A program made the translations under genes and the position numbers. The notes under the pieces are model-generated. The model did no database searches. It was not told the DNA's origin and saw only the letters and a list, made by a program, of their open reading frames with translations. Positions 7,259-15,708 of a stretch of DNA of 64,000 nucleotides are shown here, one piece after another (position 1 is the stretch's first letter; each line of letters opens with the position of its first letter). The stretch spans positions 620,001 through 684,000 of the forward strand of contig CP060238.1 of assembly GCA_023898765.1 (NCBI GenBank), written 5' to 3'. The DNA is from Rhodospirillales bacterium. GTDB lineage: Bacteria; Pseudomonadota; Alphaproteobacteria; Micavibrionales; Micavibrionaceae.

Positions 7259-10200
7259 TTATCCTCCGTATAGACCCCTGAGGCGCTGTTCGGCGATAAT
7301 GAGCATCGGCAAATCAACGGCGGCGCTGGAGCGCAGTTCATCAAACAGAGGCTCCAAAAGCCTGGCTTGCTGGCCGTGTGTTTCGATCCACTTTTTAAGA
7401 ATACGTTCTTTTCCATTTAATTTGAATTTTGTGGTACCTGCGGCTTTGATGGTGTCTTTTAAAATACGAGACGCCAAACCGGCCTGACAGCTGTAGAGCT
7501 GGTCGATAAGGCCTTCCAGCGCTTCGGTAGACCAGCGGTCGCCGGTGGGCAGGTAATGGGCTTTTTGACGCATCCAGTCGAGGTGGAAGTGTTCGCCAAG
7601 TTCAAAATAAACCTGTGCGGTAATGGCCGTATCCACTTTCCGTTTTTCTGAAATGCGGATGATATCACAGGCCGAAGACAGCATTGGCATGAGGGCAATA
7701 TGATGGGCGAGATCTTTCGGCATGCCGTTGTTGATATTGAGCGCCGCCAGATTTTCTATGTTTTTGGACAGCGTTTTTGTCGCGACCTTATCCAGATTTC
7801 TGCGAACTTCGTCAATGCCGGTTTCATAGGCGGCAATTTCCTTGTTAATATTCAGGTTGCAGCCGGTGCGGGTTAAGAACCATGTAACAGCACGATCTGT
7901 CATCTGGGCAATGTTCTGGAAGGCTTTCAACTGAACCAGCGCGGGGACCTTATTGTCAAGCGCCTCGATTTCATTCCAGATATGGCGCAGGCCGAAGGCT
8001 TCGCGAACGATAATATAGGCTTTGGCGACTTCGGCGGCATCGGTTCCTGATTTTTCAATCCGCTTCATCATGAAGGTCGGCCCCATGCGGTTGACAATAC
8101 TGTTTGCCAGCGTGGTGCAGATAATCTCACGTTTAAGCATGTGAGATAGAGCTTCCTTTTTATATGTCTTGCTCATATGCTGAGGAAAATATTTTAAAAG
8201 CCGTCCTTCCATCGCCTTGCTTTCAGGGATGTCACTATCCAGAAGTTCGCTTGTGTAGGAAATTTTTGCATAAGCCTGTAGGATGCTGAGTTCAGGACGT
8301 GTCAGACCTTTTCCTGTCCGGATGCGCTCTTCTATTTCTTCGTCCGGCGGCAGGTTTTCGAGCACACGTTTCAAGCTTCCGGATTTTTCCAGTTCGCGCA
8401 TTAACTGGGCGTGTTCCGGCAGGTTGGCCGCAGCCTGTAACTCCATCAGGCTGATTCCCTGTGCCTGCTGGTAATTATTTCGCAAGACAAGCGCCCCGAC
8501 TTCGTCCGTCATGGATTCCAGCATTTTATTGCGCGTTTTTATGTTCATTTTATATCTGGGCATGCGCATTATCTCGCCGGTCAGAATTTTGATATTCACT
8601 TCGTGGTCGGAACAATCCACGCCGGCAGAGTTATCAATATAATCGGCATTCAGCCGTCCGCCATTTTGACTGTATTCAATGCGTGCTTGCTGGGTCATGC
8701 CGAGGTTGGCGCCCTCTCCGATGACCTTGGCGCGGATATCTTTTGCATTTAGCCGGATGGCATCATTCGCCTTGTCGCCCACTTCCTCGTTGGTTTCCCT
8801 AGAGGCTTTGATATAGGTGCCGATCCCGCCAAACCAGAGAAGATCCGTGCGGGATTTTAACATGGCCCGAATGAGTGCGTTTGGAGTAACATCGTCCGAC
8901 TCAAGGTCGAAACTTTTACGGATTTCGGGGGTCAGTTTCAGGCTCTTATCGCTGCGGGAGTAAATACGCCCCCCTTGGGAGAGTTTTTTTGTGTCATACT
9001 CATCCCATCCTTTCACGGCGTTGAACAGGCGCACGCGCTCCTTAAAACTTGCGGCCGGATCGGGATTTGGGTCGCAAAAGATATGCAGGTGGTTGAAGGA
9101 ACCGATAAGGCGGATATGTTCGGACAGAATCATTCCGTTTCCGAAAACGTCTCCTCCCATATCTCCAACGCCGACGATGTTGAAATCTTGCGTTTGCGTA
9201 TCGTGGTTCAGTTCTCGGAAATGCCGTTTAACGGATTCCCATGCTCCGCGTGCGGTGATGCCCATTTTCTTGTGGTCATATCCGGCACTGCCGCCGGAGG
9301 CAAAGCCATCGCCCAGCCAAAATCCGTATTCCTCCGACAGGCCATTGGCGATATCGGAAAAAGTGGCTGTTCCTTTATCTGCAGCCACCACGAGATAGGG
9401 GTCGTCTTCGTCGCGGCGCACCACGTTTTCGGGAGGTATGATTTTATTACCGGTCCTGTTGTCGGTAATGTCCAAAAGGCCGCGTATAAGAATCTTGTAA
9501 CATTCGATGCCTTCTTCAATAAAGGCTTGCCGCCCGCCTTTTTTGGGCGGGTTTTTAACAACGAATCCGCCTTTTGCGCCCATTGGAACAATAACGGAAT
9601 TTTTGACCTGCTGTGCTTTCATGAGGCCCAGAATTTCAGTGCGGAAATCTTCGTGACGGTCGGACCAGCGGATGCCCCCGCGTGCAATCTTGTCTCCGCG
9701 CAAATGGATGCCCTCCATACGCGGGGAATAGACGAAAATTTCGCGGTAGGGTTTTGGTTGGGGCAGATGTTCTATTTTTCCGCTTTCCAGTTTGAAAGAC
9801 AGATAGGACTTCGGTTGTTTACCTTCGTCGGTTTGAAAGAAATTCGTGCGCAAGGTGACATTCACAAGACCGCTCATCCAGCGGAGGATTCTGTCCTGAT
9901 CCAGGGATTCCACAGCTTCCAGGGCTTTGGTTATTTTGGTGTTGGTTGCGGCGGCAAGGGTTTGCGCTTTTTTTCCATTGGCCGGATCGAAAAGGGCCTT
10001 GAACAGATGAACGATTTCTTGCGCAATATGGGGGTTTTTGCTCAGGGCGTTTTCTATATAAGGGCAACTAAAAGGAATACGCATTTGTTGCATATACCGA
10101 ATGTAGGCGCGCAAGATTGTGATATCTCTCCAGTCCATTTGAGCGCCGACGACAAGGCGGTTCAGCCCGTCATTTTCCATGCTTCCGTCCCATATTTTCG

Positions 10201-12115
10201 TCAACGCTTTTTCGAATACATTTTTAATATGAAAAACACCTTTGAAAGATTTGTCGTCTTCTGCCTCCAGCATGAAATCATGTATCCAGACGGAGCGATC
10301 TATATGCGCAGGTTTGATTTCAAAAGGGAGTTCCGAAATAGACCGGAGACCCATATTTTCAAGAATAGGCAGGATATCTGACAGGGGAACGGGTGCGCCG
10401 GGATTGTAAAATTTAAGCCGCATCCGGCCCGGTTCACAAATATTTTCGGGACAATACAAATCCAGCTCAATTTTATTCTCGCTCAGGGATGCCTCTATTT
10501 TGCCAATATCATAGACGGCCTGCGCGAGTGTATAGCGATTCTGGTAGCTGTCGGGAAAAGCTGTACCGTATTTTTGTGTAAAGCCTGCAATGACTTTTTC
10601 TTCTTCCGATGCTTCTTCAAGCGCCTTGCGAAGTTTTTCTGACCAAAGGCGTCCGGCGTCTTCCAGCCGGGTCTCGATTTGTGCCGCGCTGTATTTTGGA
10701 ATGGCGGGCAGGTGGTTTATATCGATTAAAAAGGTAGCGCGCGCGAGGGGGGAGTCATCTTGCGTGACTTCATAATTGGTGCAGTGGCCGCCGAGTTCCT
10801 CTTCCAGAATATGCTGCAATTTCAAGCGCAGACGTGTTTCGTATTTTTCCCGCGGTACATAAATAAGGCAGGAAATGTACCGGCCAAAGGGATCGGGACG
10901 GGTGTACAGGGCGATACGGGGCCGTTCCTGCAGCCCTAAAATGCTCATAACATGGCGACAAAGCCGGTCTTCCGGAATTTGCAGGACCTCGTCCCGGGGA
11001 TATTTTTCAAGAATGTGCCGCAGGGCTTTTTCATTATGGCTTCCGGGAAGAAAGGCAGATCGTTTAACGACATTTTCAACCTTCATGCGCAGGAAAGGAA
11101 TATCCTCGACACTTCTCGAATAGGTTACGGAGGTGAAGAGACCGATGAATAAAAGCTCACCCGTTACATTTCCTTTTTTATCGAAGGTTTTGACGGCGAT
11201 GGCATCCAGCGGGACCCGGCGGTGAACTGTCGAACGTTTGTTGATTTTTGTAATGGTTAAGGGAAGCTGGTTTCTGCGCATATTTTGCTGCGTTTGTGTC
11301 AGGCTTTGCCGGGCGCCGGAAACATAAACAGGCTTAACATCATCATGTAAAAGCCCCAGACTGGACCCCTTGATGACAGAACTGGTCACTTTTCCGTCCG
11401 TCTCTTTAAACTTGTATTCGCGGTATCCCAGCAGGGTAAAATTGTGGTTGTAGAGATAGTCCATAAAAGCCTGATATTCCGCAATCAGGCTTTTTCCGTA
11501 ATGTGATGGAAAGCGGCCAACTTCGTCGCGCGCGCGGCGCAGCATTTTCTGCATATCCTGCCAGTCTCGCGTGGCGTAGTTTACGTCTTCGATAACCCTC
11601 CGTATGCCCATTTCAAGTTCTTCACATTGGGCTGCGCTGAGGGCATCCCGCAGCTTGATATGGATATGGGAACGCGCCGCGGTATCTTTTTCCGGCTGTA
11701 TTGAAAAAGACAGGGACGCGGCGTCTCTTGTTTTCTTTTTCCCCTTGTTTTTAATATGCAAAATAGGGTGAAGAAGTATCTGGATATGGTGCTTTTGCCT
11801 GACAATTTCAGCCACGATTGAGTCAATCAGAAAGGATGTATCTTTTTGAACAATATCTATATGAGTGCAGCCGGAGGAAACGCTCTCGCTTTGCGTTGTA
11901 TGGATTCGAATAGCGGGCCTGTTTTCGGTCATTTCCCCGGATAAGGCCCAGTGGATTCGCGCCGCTTCCGAAAGTTCTTTCGGGGTCATCTGCTCCAGGT
12001 CTTCTTCCGGCGTTTTTGCGTAAAGGACTTTAACGAAATTTTTTAAGGCTATCGGCGTTTTTGCCGGAAGATATTTGAGGGCATCGCGGACAAAGGGATG
12101 AGTCGTTTTGGTCAT
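7259..12115 (-). CDS. gdhB: NAD-specific glutamate dehydrogenase, large (180 kDa) class
   Basis: At 1,618 residues this belongs to the very large bacterial NAD-glutamate dehydrogenases (Bac_GDH family), which oxidise glutamate to 2-oxoglutarate for catabolism. The catalytic core lies in the middle. GGIRWSDRHEDFRTE is near residue 815, followed by KNSVIVPMGAKGGFV with the substrate lysine. The NAD-binding Rossmann motif VGVGDMGGDVFGNGM is near residue 980. The long N-terminal part contains ACT-like regulatory segments, and the C-terminal 500 residues are helical. The ATG at 12115 was chosen; a TTG eight codons upstream is open, but neither has a strong ribosome site. It stands alone on the reverse strand. 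Confidence 0.95.
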   Translation of the reverse strand: MTKTTHPFVRDALKYLPAKTPIALKNFVKVLYAKTPEEDLEQMTPKELSEAARIHWALSGEMTENRPAIRIHTTQSESVSSGCTHIDIVQKDTSFLIDSIVAEIVRQKHHIQILLHPILHIKNKGKKKTRDAASLSFSIQPEKDTAARSHIHIKLRDALSAAQCEELEMGIRRVIEDVNYATRDWQDMQKMLRRARDEVGRFPSHYGKSLIAEYQAFMDYLYNHNFTLLGYREYKFKETDGKVTSSVIKGSSLGLLHDDVKPVYVSGARQSLTQTQQNMRRNQLPLTITKINKRSTVHRRVPLDAIAVKTFDKKGNVTGELLFIGLFTSVTYSRSVEDIPFLRMKVENVVKRSAFLPGSHNEKALRHILEKYPRDEVLQIPEDRLCRHVMSILGLQERPRIALYTRPDPFGRYISCLIYVPREKYETRLRLKLQHILEEELGGHCTNYEVTQDDSPLARATFLIDINHLPAIPKYSAAQIETRLEDAGRLWSEKLRKALEEASEEEKVIAGFTQKYGTAFPDSYQNRYTLAQAVYDIGKIEASLSENKIELDLYCPENICEPGRMRLKFYNPGAPVPLSDILPILENMGLRSISELPFEIKPAHIDRSVWIHDFMLEAEDDKSFKGVFHIKNVFEKALTKIWDGSMENDGLNRLVVGAQMDWRDITILRAYIRYMQQMRIPFSCPYIENALSKNPHIAQEIVHLFKALFDPANGKKAQTLAAATNTKITKALEAVESLDQDRILRWMSGLVNVTLRTNFFQTDEGKQPKSYLSFKLESGKIEHLPQPKPYREIFVYSPRMEGIHLRGDKIARGGIRWSDRHEDFRTEILGLMKAQQVKNSVIVPMGAKGGFVVKNPPKKGGRQAFIEEGIECYKILIRGLLDITDNRTGNKIIPPENVVRRDEDDPYLVVAADKGTATFSDIANGLSEEYGFWLGDGFASGGSAGYDHKKMGITARGAWESVKRHFRELNHDTQTQDFNIVGVGDMGGDVFGNGMILSEHIRLIGSFNHLHIFCDPNPDPAASFKERVRLFNAVKGWDEYDTKKLSQGGRIYSRSDKSLKLTPEIRKSFDLESDDVTPNALIRAMLKSRTDLLWFGGIGTYIKASRETNEEVGDKANDAIRLNAKDIRAKVIGEGANLGMTQQARIEYSQNGGRLNADYIDNSAGVDCSDHEVNIKILTGEIMRMPRYKMNIKTRNKMLESMTDEVGALVLRNNYQQAQGISLMELQAAANLPEHAQLMRELEKSGSLKRVLENLPPDEEIEERIRTGKGLTRPELSILQAYAKISYTSELLDSDIPESKAMEGRLLKYFPQHMSKTYKKEALSHMLKREIICTTLANSIVNRMGPTFMMKRIEKSGTDAAEVAKAYIIVREAFGLRHIWNEIEALDNKVPALVQLKAFQNIAQMTDRAVTWFLTRTGCNLNINKEIAAYETGIDEVRRNLDKVATKTLSKNIENLAALNINNGMPKDLAHHIALMPMLSSACDIIRISEKRKVDTAITAQVYFELGEHFHLDWMRQKAHYLPTGDRWSTEALEGLIDQLYSCQAGLASRILKDTIKAAGTTKFKLNGKERILKKWIETHGQQARLLEPLFDELRSSAAVDLPMLIIAEQRLRGLYGG

Positions 12116-12243
12116 GGAAAAAAGCCGTTTTTGTTGCAAAAGTTATATTAGAAAAACAGAAACAAAATTTTGCCCAAGACTATGCTGAAAAAAGGGGGGC
12201 GGCAAGGGGAAGATTCTGTTTTCCAAGGGGCCGTATGCGACCG

Positions 12244-13206
12244 TTACGGCCTTCCAAGATCGATCACAATGCGGGCCCCGTTTCCTTGTTCGGCTTTTAT
12301 GATGCTTTCAGACAGGAGTCTGGCGTCCTTCTTTAATTGCAGGATAAGAAGGGTTCCTTTTCCACCATTTGAGGGGCTGGCTTTATAGGAGGAAAGCAGA
12401 GGGGAGTCTTTGCCAAAGGTTTTCGTTTCCGGCGCGCCCCAGCCTGTTTCAGGCAATTCGACAACAAGAATTTTTTCTTCCGTATCCAGGTCAAGTCCGT
12501 AAGAAACCTTTTTGGATACGTCTAAAACAATTCGTGTTTTAGCCGGGTGTTCCCCTACCCTTAGGCCAAATACTTCCGCTTCGCTTGGCGCCACCGGCGG
12601 AGACATTGTTTCCGGAGGAAGGGTAGAAGGGGCGGCAGGGGGGCTGGCGAGCGCTTCCGCAGGAGGGAGCTCATTCCTCAGCGGTAGCGGCTCAGAGTTT
12701 GCCAGAGGGGGCGGCGCGGCAGAAGGGGCCGTCATCATCTGGGGAGGGCTTTGAGTCTGGTTTTGGCCAGAGTCTTCTTCGACCAGTATTTCAAGCTGGC
12801 CTATTAAATTTTGTATGTCTTTTTCAATCGCAACAAGGCGCACAACGGAAGGAGACAGCGAATCAAAATGGTTGCGCAGTTCCTGAACCGCGTTTTCAAG
12901 GCGGTCGAGACGTTCGTCGGGGTCCCTTAACTCTTTTTCGAAGAGCTGGACACTATTAACGCCGCGGGGCGGTTGAAGGGCAGGCAGGCCCTCGCTTGTA
13001 TTTTGCAGACCCGTTGTTCCCGTGGCAGGAGGGCGGATATCTGTACCGGGCGGCAGAGGGGCCAGGACATCGCCGGAATCAAGGGTGCCGGCAACAGCGG
13101 CAGTGGATTTTGGCCGGGAGTCTTTGCTGTCTTGCCCGCCACACGCGGACAACAGAAGAAGGCAGAGCGCCGGAAGAGCGCTCCACTTCACATATTTATA
13201 CAGCAT
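12244..13206 (-). CDS. AMIN-domain lipoprotein
   Basis: This 320-residue protein starts MLYKYVKWSALPALCLLLLSAC, a lipoprotein signal with Cys22 as the lipid-modified residue. A disordered Pro/Ser-rich stretch, a short coiled coil (about residues 90-145, heptads such as RLDRLENAVQELRNHF) and a second proline-rich linker follow. The C-terminal 110 residues resemble an AMIN domain (FGLRVGEHPAKTRIVLDVS, ILVVELPETGW). In AmiC and PilQ that domain binds peptidoglycan, so this is likely an envelope lipoprotein touching the cell wall. The upstream in-frame extension to 13251 would bury the signal peptide and was rejected. Confidence 0.78.
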   Translation of the reverse strand: MLYKYVKWSALPALCLLLLSACGGQDSKDSRPKSTAAVAGTLDSGDVLAPLPPGTDIRPPATGTTGLQNTSEGLPALQPPRGVNSVQLFEKELRDPDERLDRLENAVQELRNHFDSLSPSVVRLVAIEKDIQNLIGQLEILVEEDSGQNQTQSPPQMMTAPSAAPPPLANSEPLPLRNELPPAEALASPPAAPSTLPPETMSPPVAPSEAEVFGLRVGEHPAKTRIVLDVSKKVSYGLDLDTEEKILVVELPETGWGAPETKTFGKDSPLLSSYKASPSNGGKGTLLILQLKKDARLLSESIIKAEQGNGARIVIDLGRP

Positions 13207-13437
13207 AGCGCCGCAACGAAAGTGCGGCTGTCGCGTCCAGGGGCTGGACATATAGAAACAATCCTGCCGTTAGTGAGCTCGAGAGTAAAAATACTCCACA
13301 CCCAAGAATACGGGCCAAAGAATTGCTTGGCAACAAGTGTTTTTTAGGTTTTTTCGTTTCTTCAACAGGTTAGGAGAGTTTTGTCCACAGGGTTACCCCC
13401 ATAGGAGGCCGTTGAAAAGCCCTCGAAAACCGGAAAA

Positions 13438-14286
13438 TTACCGACCGATTGGAAAGGTCTTTTCCGTATAAATGATTCCCTGCTCAGGTCCTTCAGCGGT
13501 ATAACGGATTGTTATATTTCCGCCGGGAATAGCATCGACATTCAGACTAACATTAACGATACGTTCGTTCATTTCCGGGAAAATGCTTACATTGTTAAGG
13601 AGACCGATTCTTTTGTCCGGTTTATCGGATCCATCCCAATGGACGGTGACTCTTCCCAATGTTGAATGTTTTCCGGTTCGTTTGATAATCATGCCAATTT
13701 CGGGCTTTCCGCTTTTGCTCTGGTCAAGCGGAATAAAATGCGGATTTACGATTTCGGCAGCGGCATCATACTCGCCGGTACGGACGATGACGGGGATGGA
13801 AAATCCGACCAGAACTTCCATCGACAGACTCATGCCGCGTTCAGGCGCTGCGGGGGCGCTGGCCTTGGTATTTTCATCCGGAAGTTTTTGGAAAATAAGG
13901 TGTGCCCGGTACTCACCGTCGGCGAGTTCTGGCGGGCGGCGTAACGACAGCCGGACCTTTTGCCGTCCCCCGGGGGGAATAGAAACCTGGCGCGGCGAAA
14001 AGACAACGTATTTTGCCACGTCCATATCGGGTGTGAGGCTTTCTGCGACTCTTGTATAATGACCTGTTTCGTCCATTTTATTGTAAATCCAGCCCAGACG
14101 GTATGTATTTGTCTGTTTGGATAAATTAAGAAGCATAACTTCGGCACTCCGGCTGCGTCCTTCCAGAACGACCCGCAACGGGCTGATTGTCAGGCTCGCT
14201 TCTACGGGCTTGGGGTTCGTGCAAAAGACAAATGCCATCAGCAAAATGAATGTCAGAATATTCAAGGGGTGTTTGGCAATCATCAT
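13438..14286 (-). CDS. PapD-like periplasmic fimbrial chaperone
   Basis: This 282-residue protein has a signal peptide (LNILTFILLMAFVFCTN, cleavage probably after VEA near residue 30). An immunoglobulin-like N-terminal domain follows: SLTISPLRVVLEGRSRSAEVMLLN, then FSPRQVSIPPGGRQKVRLSLR, which resembles the G1/F1 region of pilus chaperones. Such chaperones hold pilin subunits by donor-strand complementation and deliver them to an outer-membrane usher. The two DUF4402 proteins upstream and the divergent usher at 15709 complete the set. The start has two adjacent ATG codons; the first was used. Confidence 0.82.
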   Translation of the reverse strand: MMIAKHPLNILTFILLMAFVFCTNPKPVEASLTISPLRVVLEGRSRSAEVMLLNLSKQTNTYRLGWIYNKMDETGHYTRVAESLTPDMDVAKYVVFSPRQVSIPPGGRQKVRLSLRRPPELADGEYRAHLIFQKLPDENTKASAPAAPERGMSLSMEVLVGFSIPVIVRTGEYDAAAEIVNPHFIPLDQSKSGKPEIGMIIKRTGKHSTLGRVTVHWDGSDKPDKRIGLLNNVSIFPEMNERIVNVSLNVDAIPGGNITIRYTAEGPEQGIIYTEKTFPIGR

Positions 14287-14324
14287 TTTTATTCCTTTTC
14301 CTTTTATATCTTGGTCGGTATTCG

Positions 14325-14795
14325 TCAGTAATTGACCGTAATTTCCATGGTTCCCTTATACGCGTACTCACCATATCCAGCATCGTTGCCCGATGTGTGC
14401 AGCGTGGCGCCGATTTTAAGCAAAGACTTTCCAAACTTATCGCTGCTTGGAGCAATAATGTCAAAATCTGTTAGCGTAAAATTGTTATCCTGCACATCGG
14501 ACGTCAAGACGGTATTCGGAACATCCACAGAAATCGGTGCGTAGGGTGGCAGGGTTGTGACCTCATATATGGCGGCTGTTGGCGTTTGATCTGTTGGAAT
14601 GATTTCATCAGGGTACGTGACTTCTCCTTCCGGATTCATGACGACGGAATGTTCGTTTGTATTATCAAGGACAATAAAGCTGCCAAATCCCATAGGTTGA
14701 ATCTGTATGACATCGCTGTGAGCTACCGAAAAAGGAAGCGCGCACAAAAGCGCGATTATTAATAAAGGGCCGTATAAAGGTAGTCTATATTTCAT
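14325..14795 (-). CDS. DUF4402 pilin-like protein (minor subunit candidate)
   Basis: This 156-residue secreted protein starts MKYRLPLYGPLLIIALLCALPFSVAHS, a typical signal peptide. It contains the DUF4402 pattern: a QPMGFGSFIVLD block near the mature N-terminus, NFTLTDFDIIAP in the middle, and the C-terminal GEYAYKGTMEITVNY ending, which is the family hallmark. It shares that ending (GTYDITVSY) with the protein at 14892 but is otherwise divergent and has no cysteine pairs. A minor or tip subunit is my inference. The upstream in-frame extension to 14831 precedes the signal peptide and was rejected. The promoter-proximal terminator at 14841 should keep its expression below that of 14892. Confidence 0.75.
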   Translation of the reverse strand: MKYRLPLYGPLLIIALLCALPFSVAHSDVIQIQPMGFGSFIVLDNTNEHSVVMNPEGEVTYPDEIIPTDQTPTAAIYEVTTLPPYAPISVDVPNTVLTSDVQDNNFTLTDFDIIAPSSDKFGKSLLKIGATLHTSGNDAGYGEYAYKGTMEITVNY

Positions 14796-14840
14796 GATGG
14801 GACAGCTTATCACACAATCATCCCAAATCATCCCAAAAGA

Positions 14841-14866
14841 AAAAACCCGCCGGAAGGCGGGTTTTT
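14841..14866 (-). terminator. Intrinsic terminator between the two pilin genes
   Basis: An 11-base-pair stem (AAAAACCCGCC with GGCGGGTTTTT) closes on a GGAA loop and is flanked by A and T runs. In the reverse-strand reading it ends with a T-run and lies just after the major pilin gene. It could uncouple the major pilin from the downstream minor pilin and chaperone, or let only partial read-through pass. Confidence 0.85.
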
Positions 14867-14891
14867 AACAATCTTAGGATACATTTTGGTC

Positions 14892-15461
14892 TTAGTAGCT
14901 GACGGTAATATCATACGTGCCTACGTATGCTCCGTCTGCGTACTGGGCAAGACAGGTTGACTGCGTAGTCAATGTCGCGCCGACATTGATTGTCAACGCG
15001 CCGTTGGCATCTGTTGTACCCGTACCGAGCGTATCATCGGTCAAACCACCGAGTGTCATAGGCGGGTTACCACCACCACAGGCCGCGCAAGTCGCGTTGG
15101 CCGGGTTTGCAAGTGTAACGGTCAATGACGTTGTTGGAGCTGCGCCCGTTACGTCAAAGACGCCCTGTGTCCGTCCAACGGCACTGATGTCAATAAACTG
15201 GGCCGTGGCGGCAGGAGCGCCAAGAGCGAGCACACCAGCCGTGCTCAACGTGGCCGTCGTGCTGTTCGCACCGGCGTCACAGAAAGCAGCCAGCGTTCCG
15301 TAGTTCATCGGGGTTGTTTCGACCAGTGTAAACGCATTCTGAACTGTCAGGTTGACGGTGGCACCGACAACTTGTTGTGATTGCGCATTGGCATCCGTCG
15401 CCAGCAACGCGCTGGCAGCACAGGCACCCAAAGCAACATACCTAAAGTGTTTAAAAGTCAT
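14892..15461 (-). CDS. DUF4402 major pilin-like protein
   Basis: This 189-residue protein has a clean signal peptide (MTFKHFRYVALGACAASALLATDANA) and a low-complexity Ala/Thr/Gly-rich mature chain. The DUF4402 features are VGATVNLTVQNAFTLVETTPMNYGTL and the C-terminal GTYDITVSY. Several cysteines (CDAG, CAACGG, CLAQ) could form disulfides. Composition, a strong ribosome site (AAGGAG, eight bases upstream), its own terminator and its first position suggest the major structural subunit. A CtrA-type site lies about 110 bases upstream, oriented toward this gene, so cell-cycle control is possible. Confidence 0.8.
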   Translation of the reverse strand: MTFKHFRYVALGACAASALLATDANAQSQQVVGATVNLTVQNAFTLVETTPMNYGTLAAFCDAGANSTTATLSTAGVLALGAPAATAQFIDISAVGRTQGVFDVTGAAPTTSLTVTLANPANATCAACGGGNPPMTLGGLTDDTLGTGTTDANGALTINVGATLTTQSTCLAQYADGAYVGTYDITVSY

Positions 15462-15570
15462 GTGAAGACTCCTTCCCTAGGTTTGACGACTCGGACCCCA
15501 CATCAAGCCGATACTGGGCTCTCAATGGAATCCACTTATAAACGCATACTATTAATATCACATGGAAAAC

Positions 15571-15586
15571 GTTAAAGCATTATTAA
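15571..15586 (-). promoter_or_regulatory. CtrA-type binding site
   Basis: On the reverse strand the bases read TTAA, seven bases, TTAAC, a perfect match to the alphaproteobacterial CtrA consensus. It is oriented toward the major pilin gene. In CtrA-activated promoters this box overlaps the -35 region, which would place the start about 75 bases before the pilin ATG. Confidence 0.6.
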
Positions 15587-15661
15587 GTTAAGAGAAATAA
15601 ACGAAAAATTTTAAATATAATGAAATATTTCGGAGTTATGACATATAATGGACAATATTTC

Positions 15662-15682
15662 TGTGGATAACATTGTGGATAA
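15662..15682. promoter_or_regulatory. Two perfect DnaA boxes
   Basis: TGTGGATAA occurs twice (15662-15670 and 15674-15682), each the exact complement of the high-affinity DnaA box TTATCCACA, 12 bases apart in the same orientation. They sit 27 bases upstream of the usher start in an AT-rich stretch. The pair may regulate the usher or pilin promoter in step with replication. An origin role is less likely because no usual origin neighbour is nearby. Confidence 0.6.
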
Positions 15683-15708
15683 GATAAAATTCGCCTAATA
15701 TCGGGTCC

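Noticed and set aside
12116..12139. TTG start eight codons upstream for the glutamate dehydrogenase
   Set aside because: It has no ribosome site, and the ATG at 12115 is the ordinary choice.
15600..15708. Chromosomal replication origin
   Set aside because: Only two DnaA boxes are present and no usual origin neighbour (such as hemE, parAB or gidA) lies nearby. A regulatory use is more likely.
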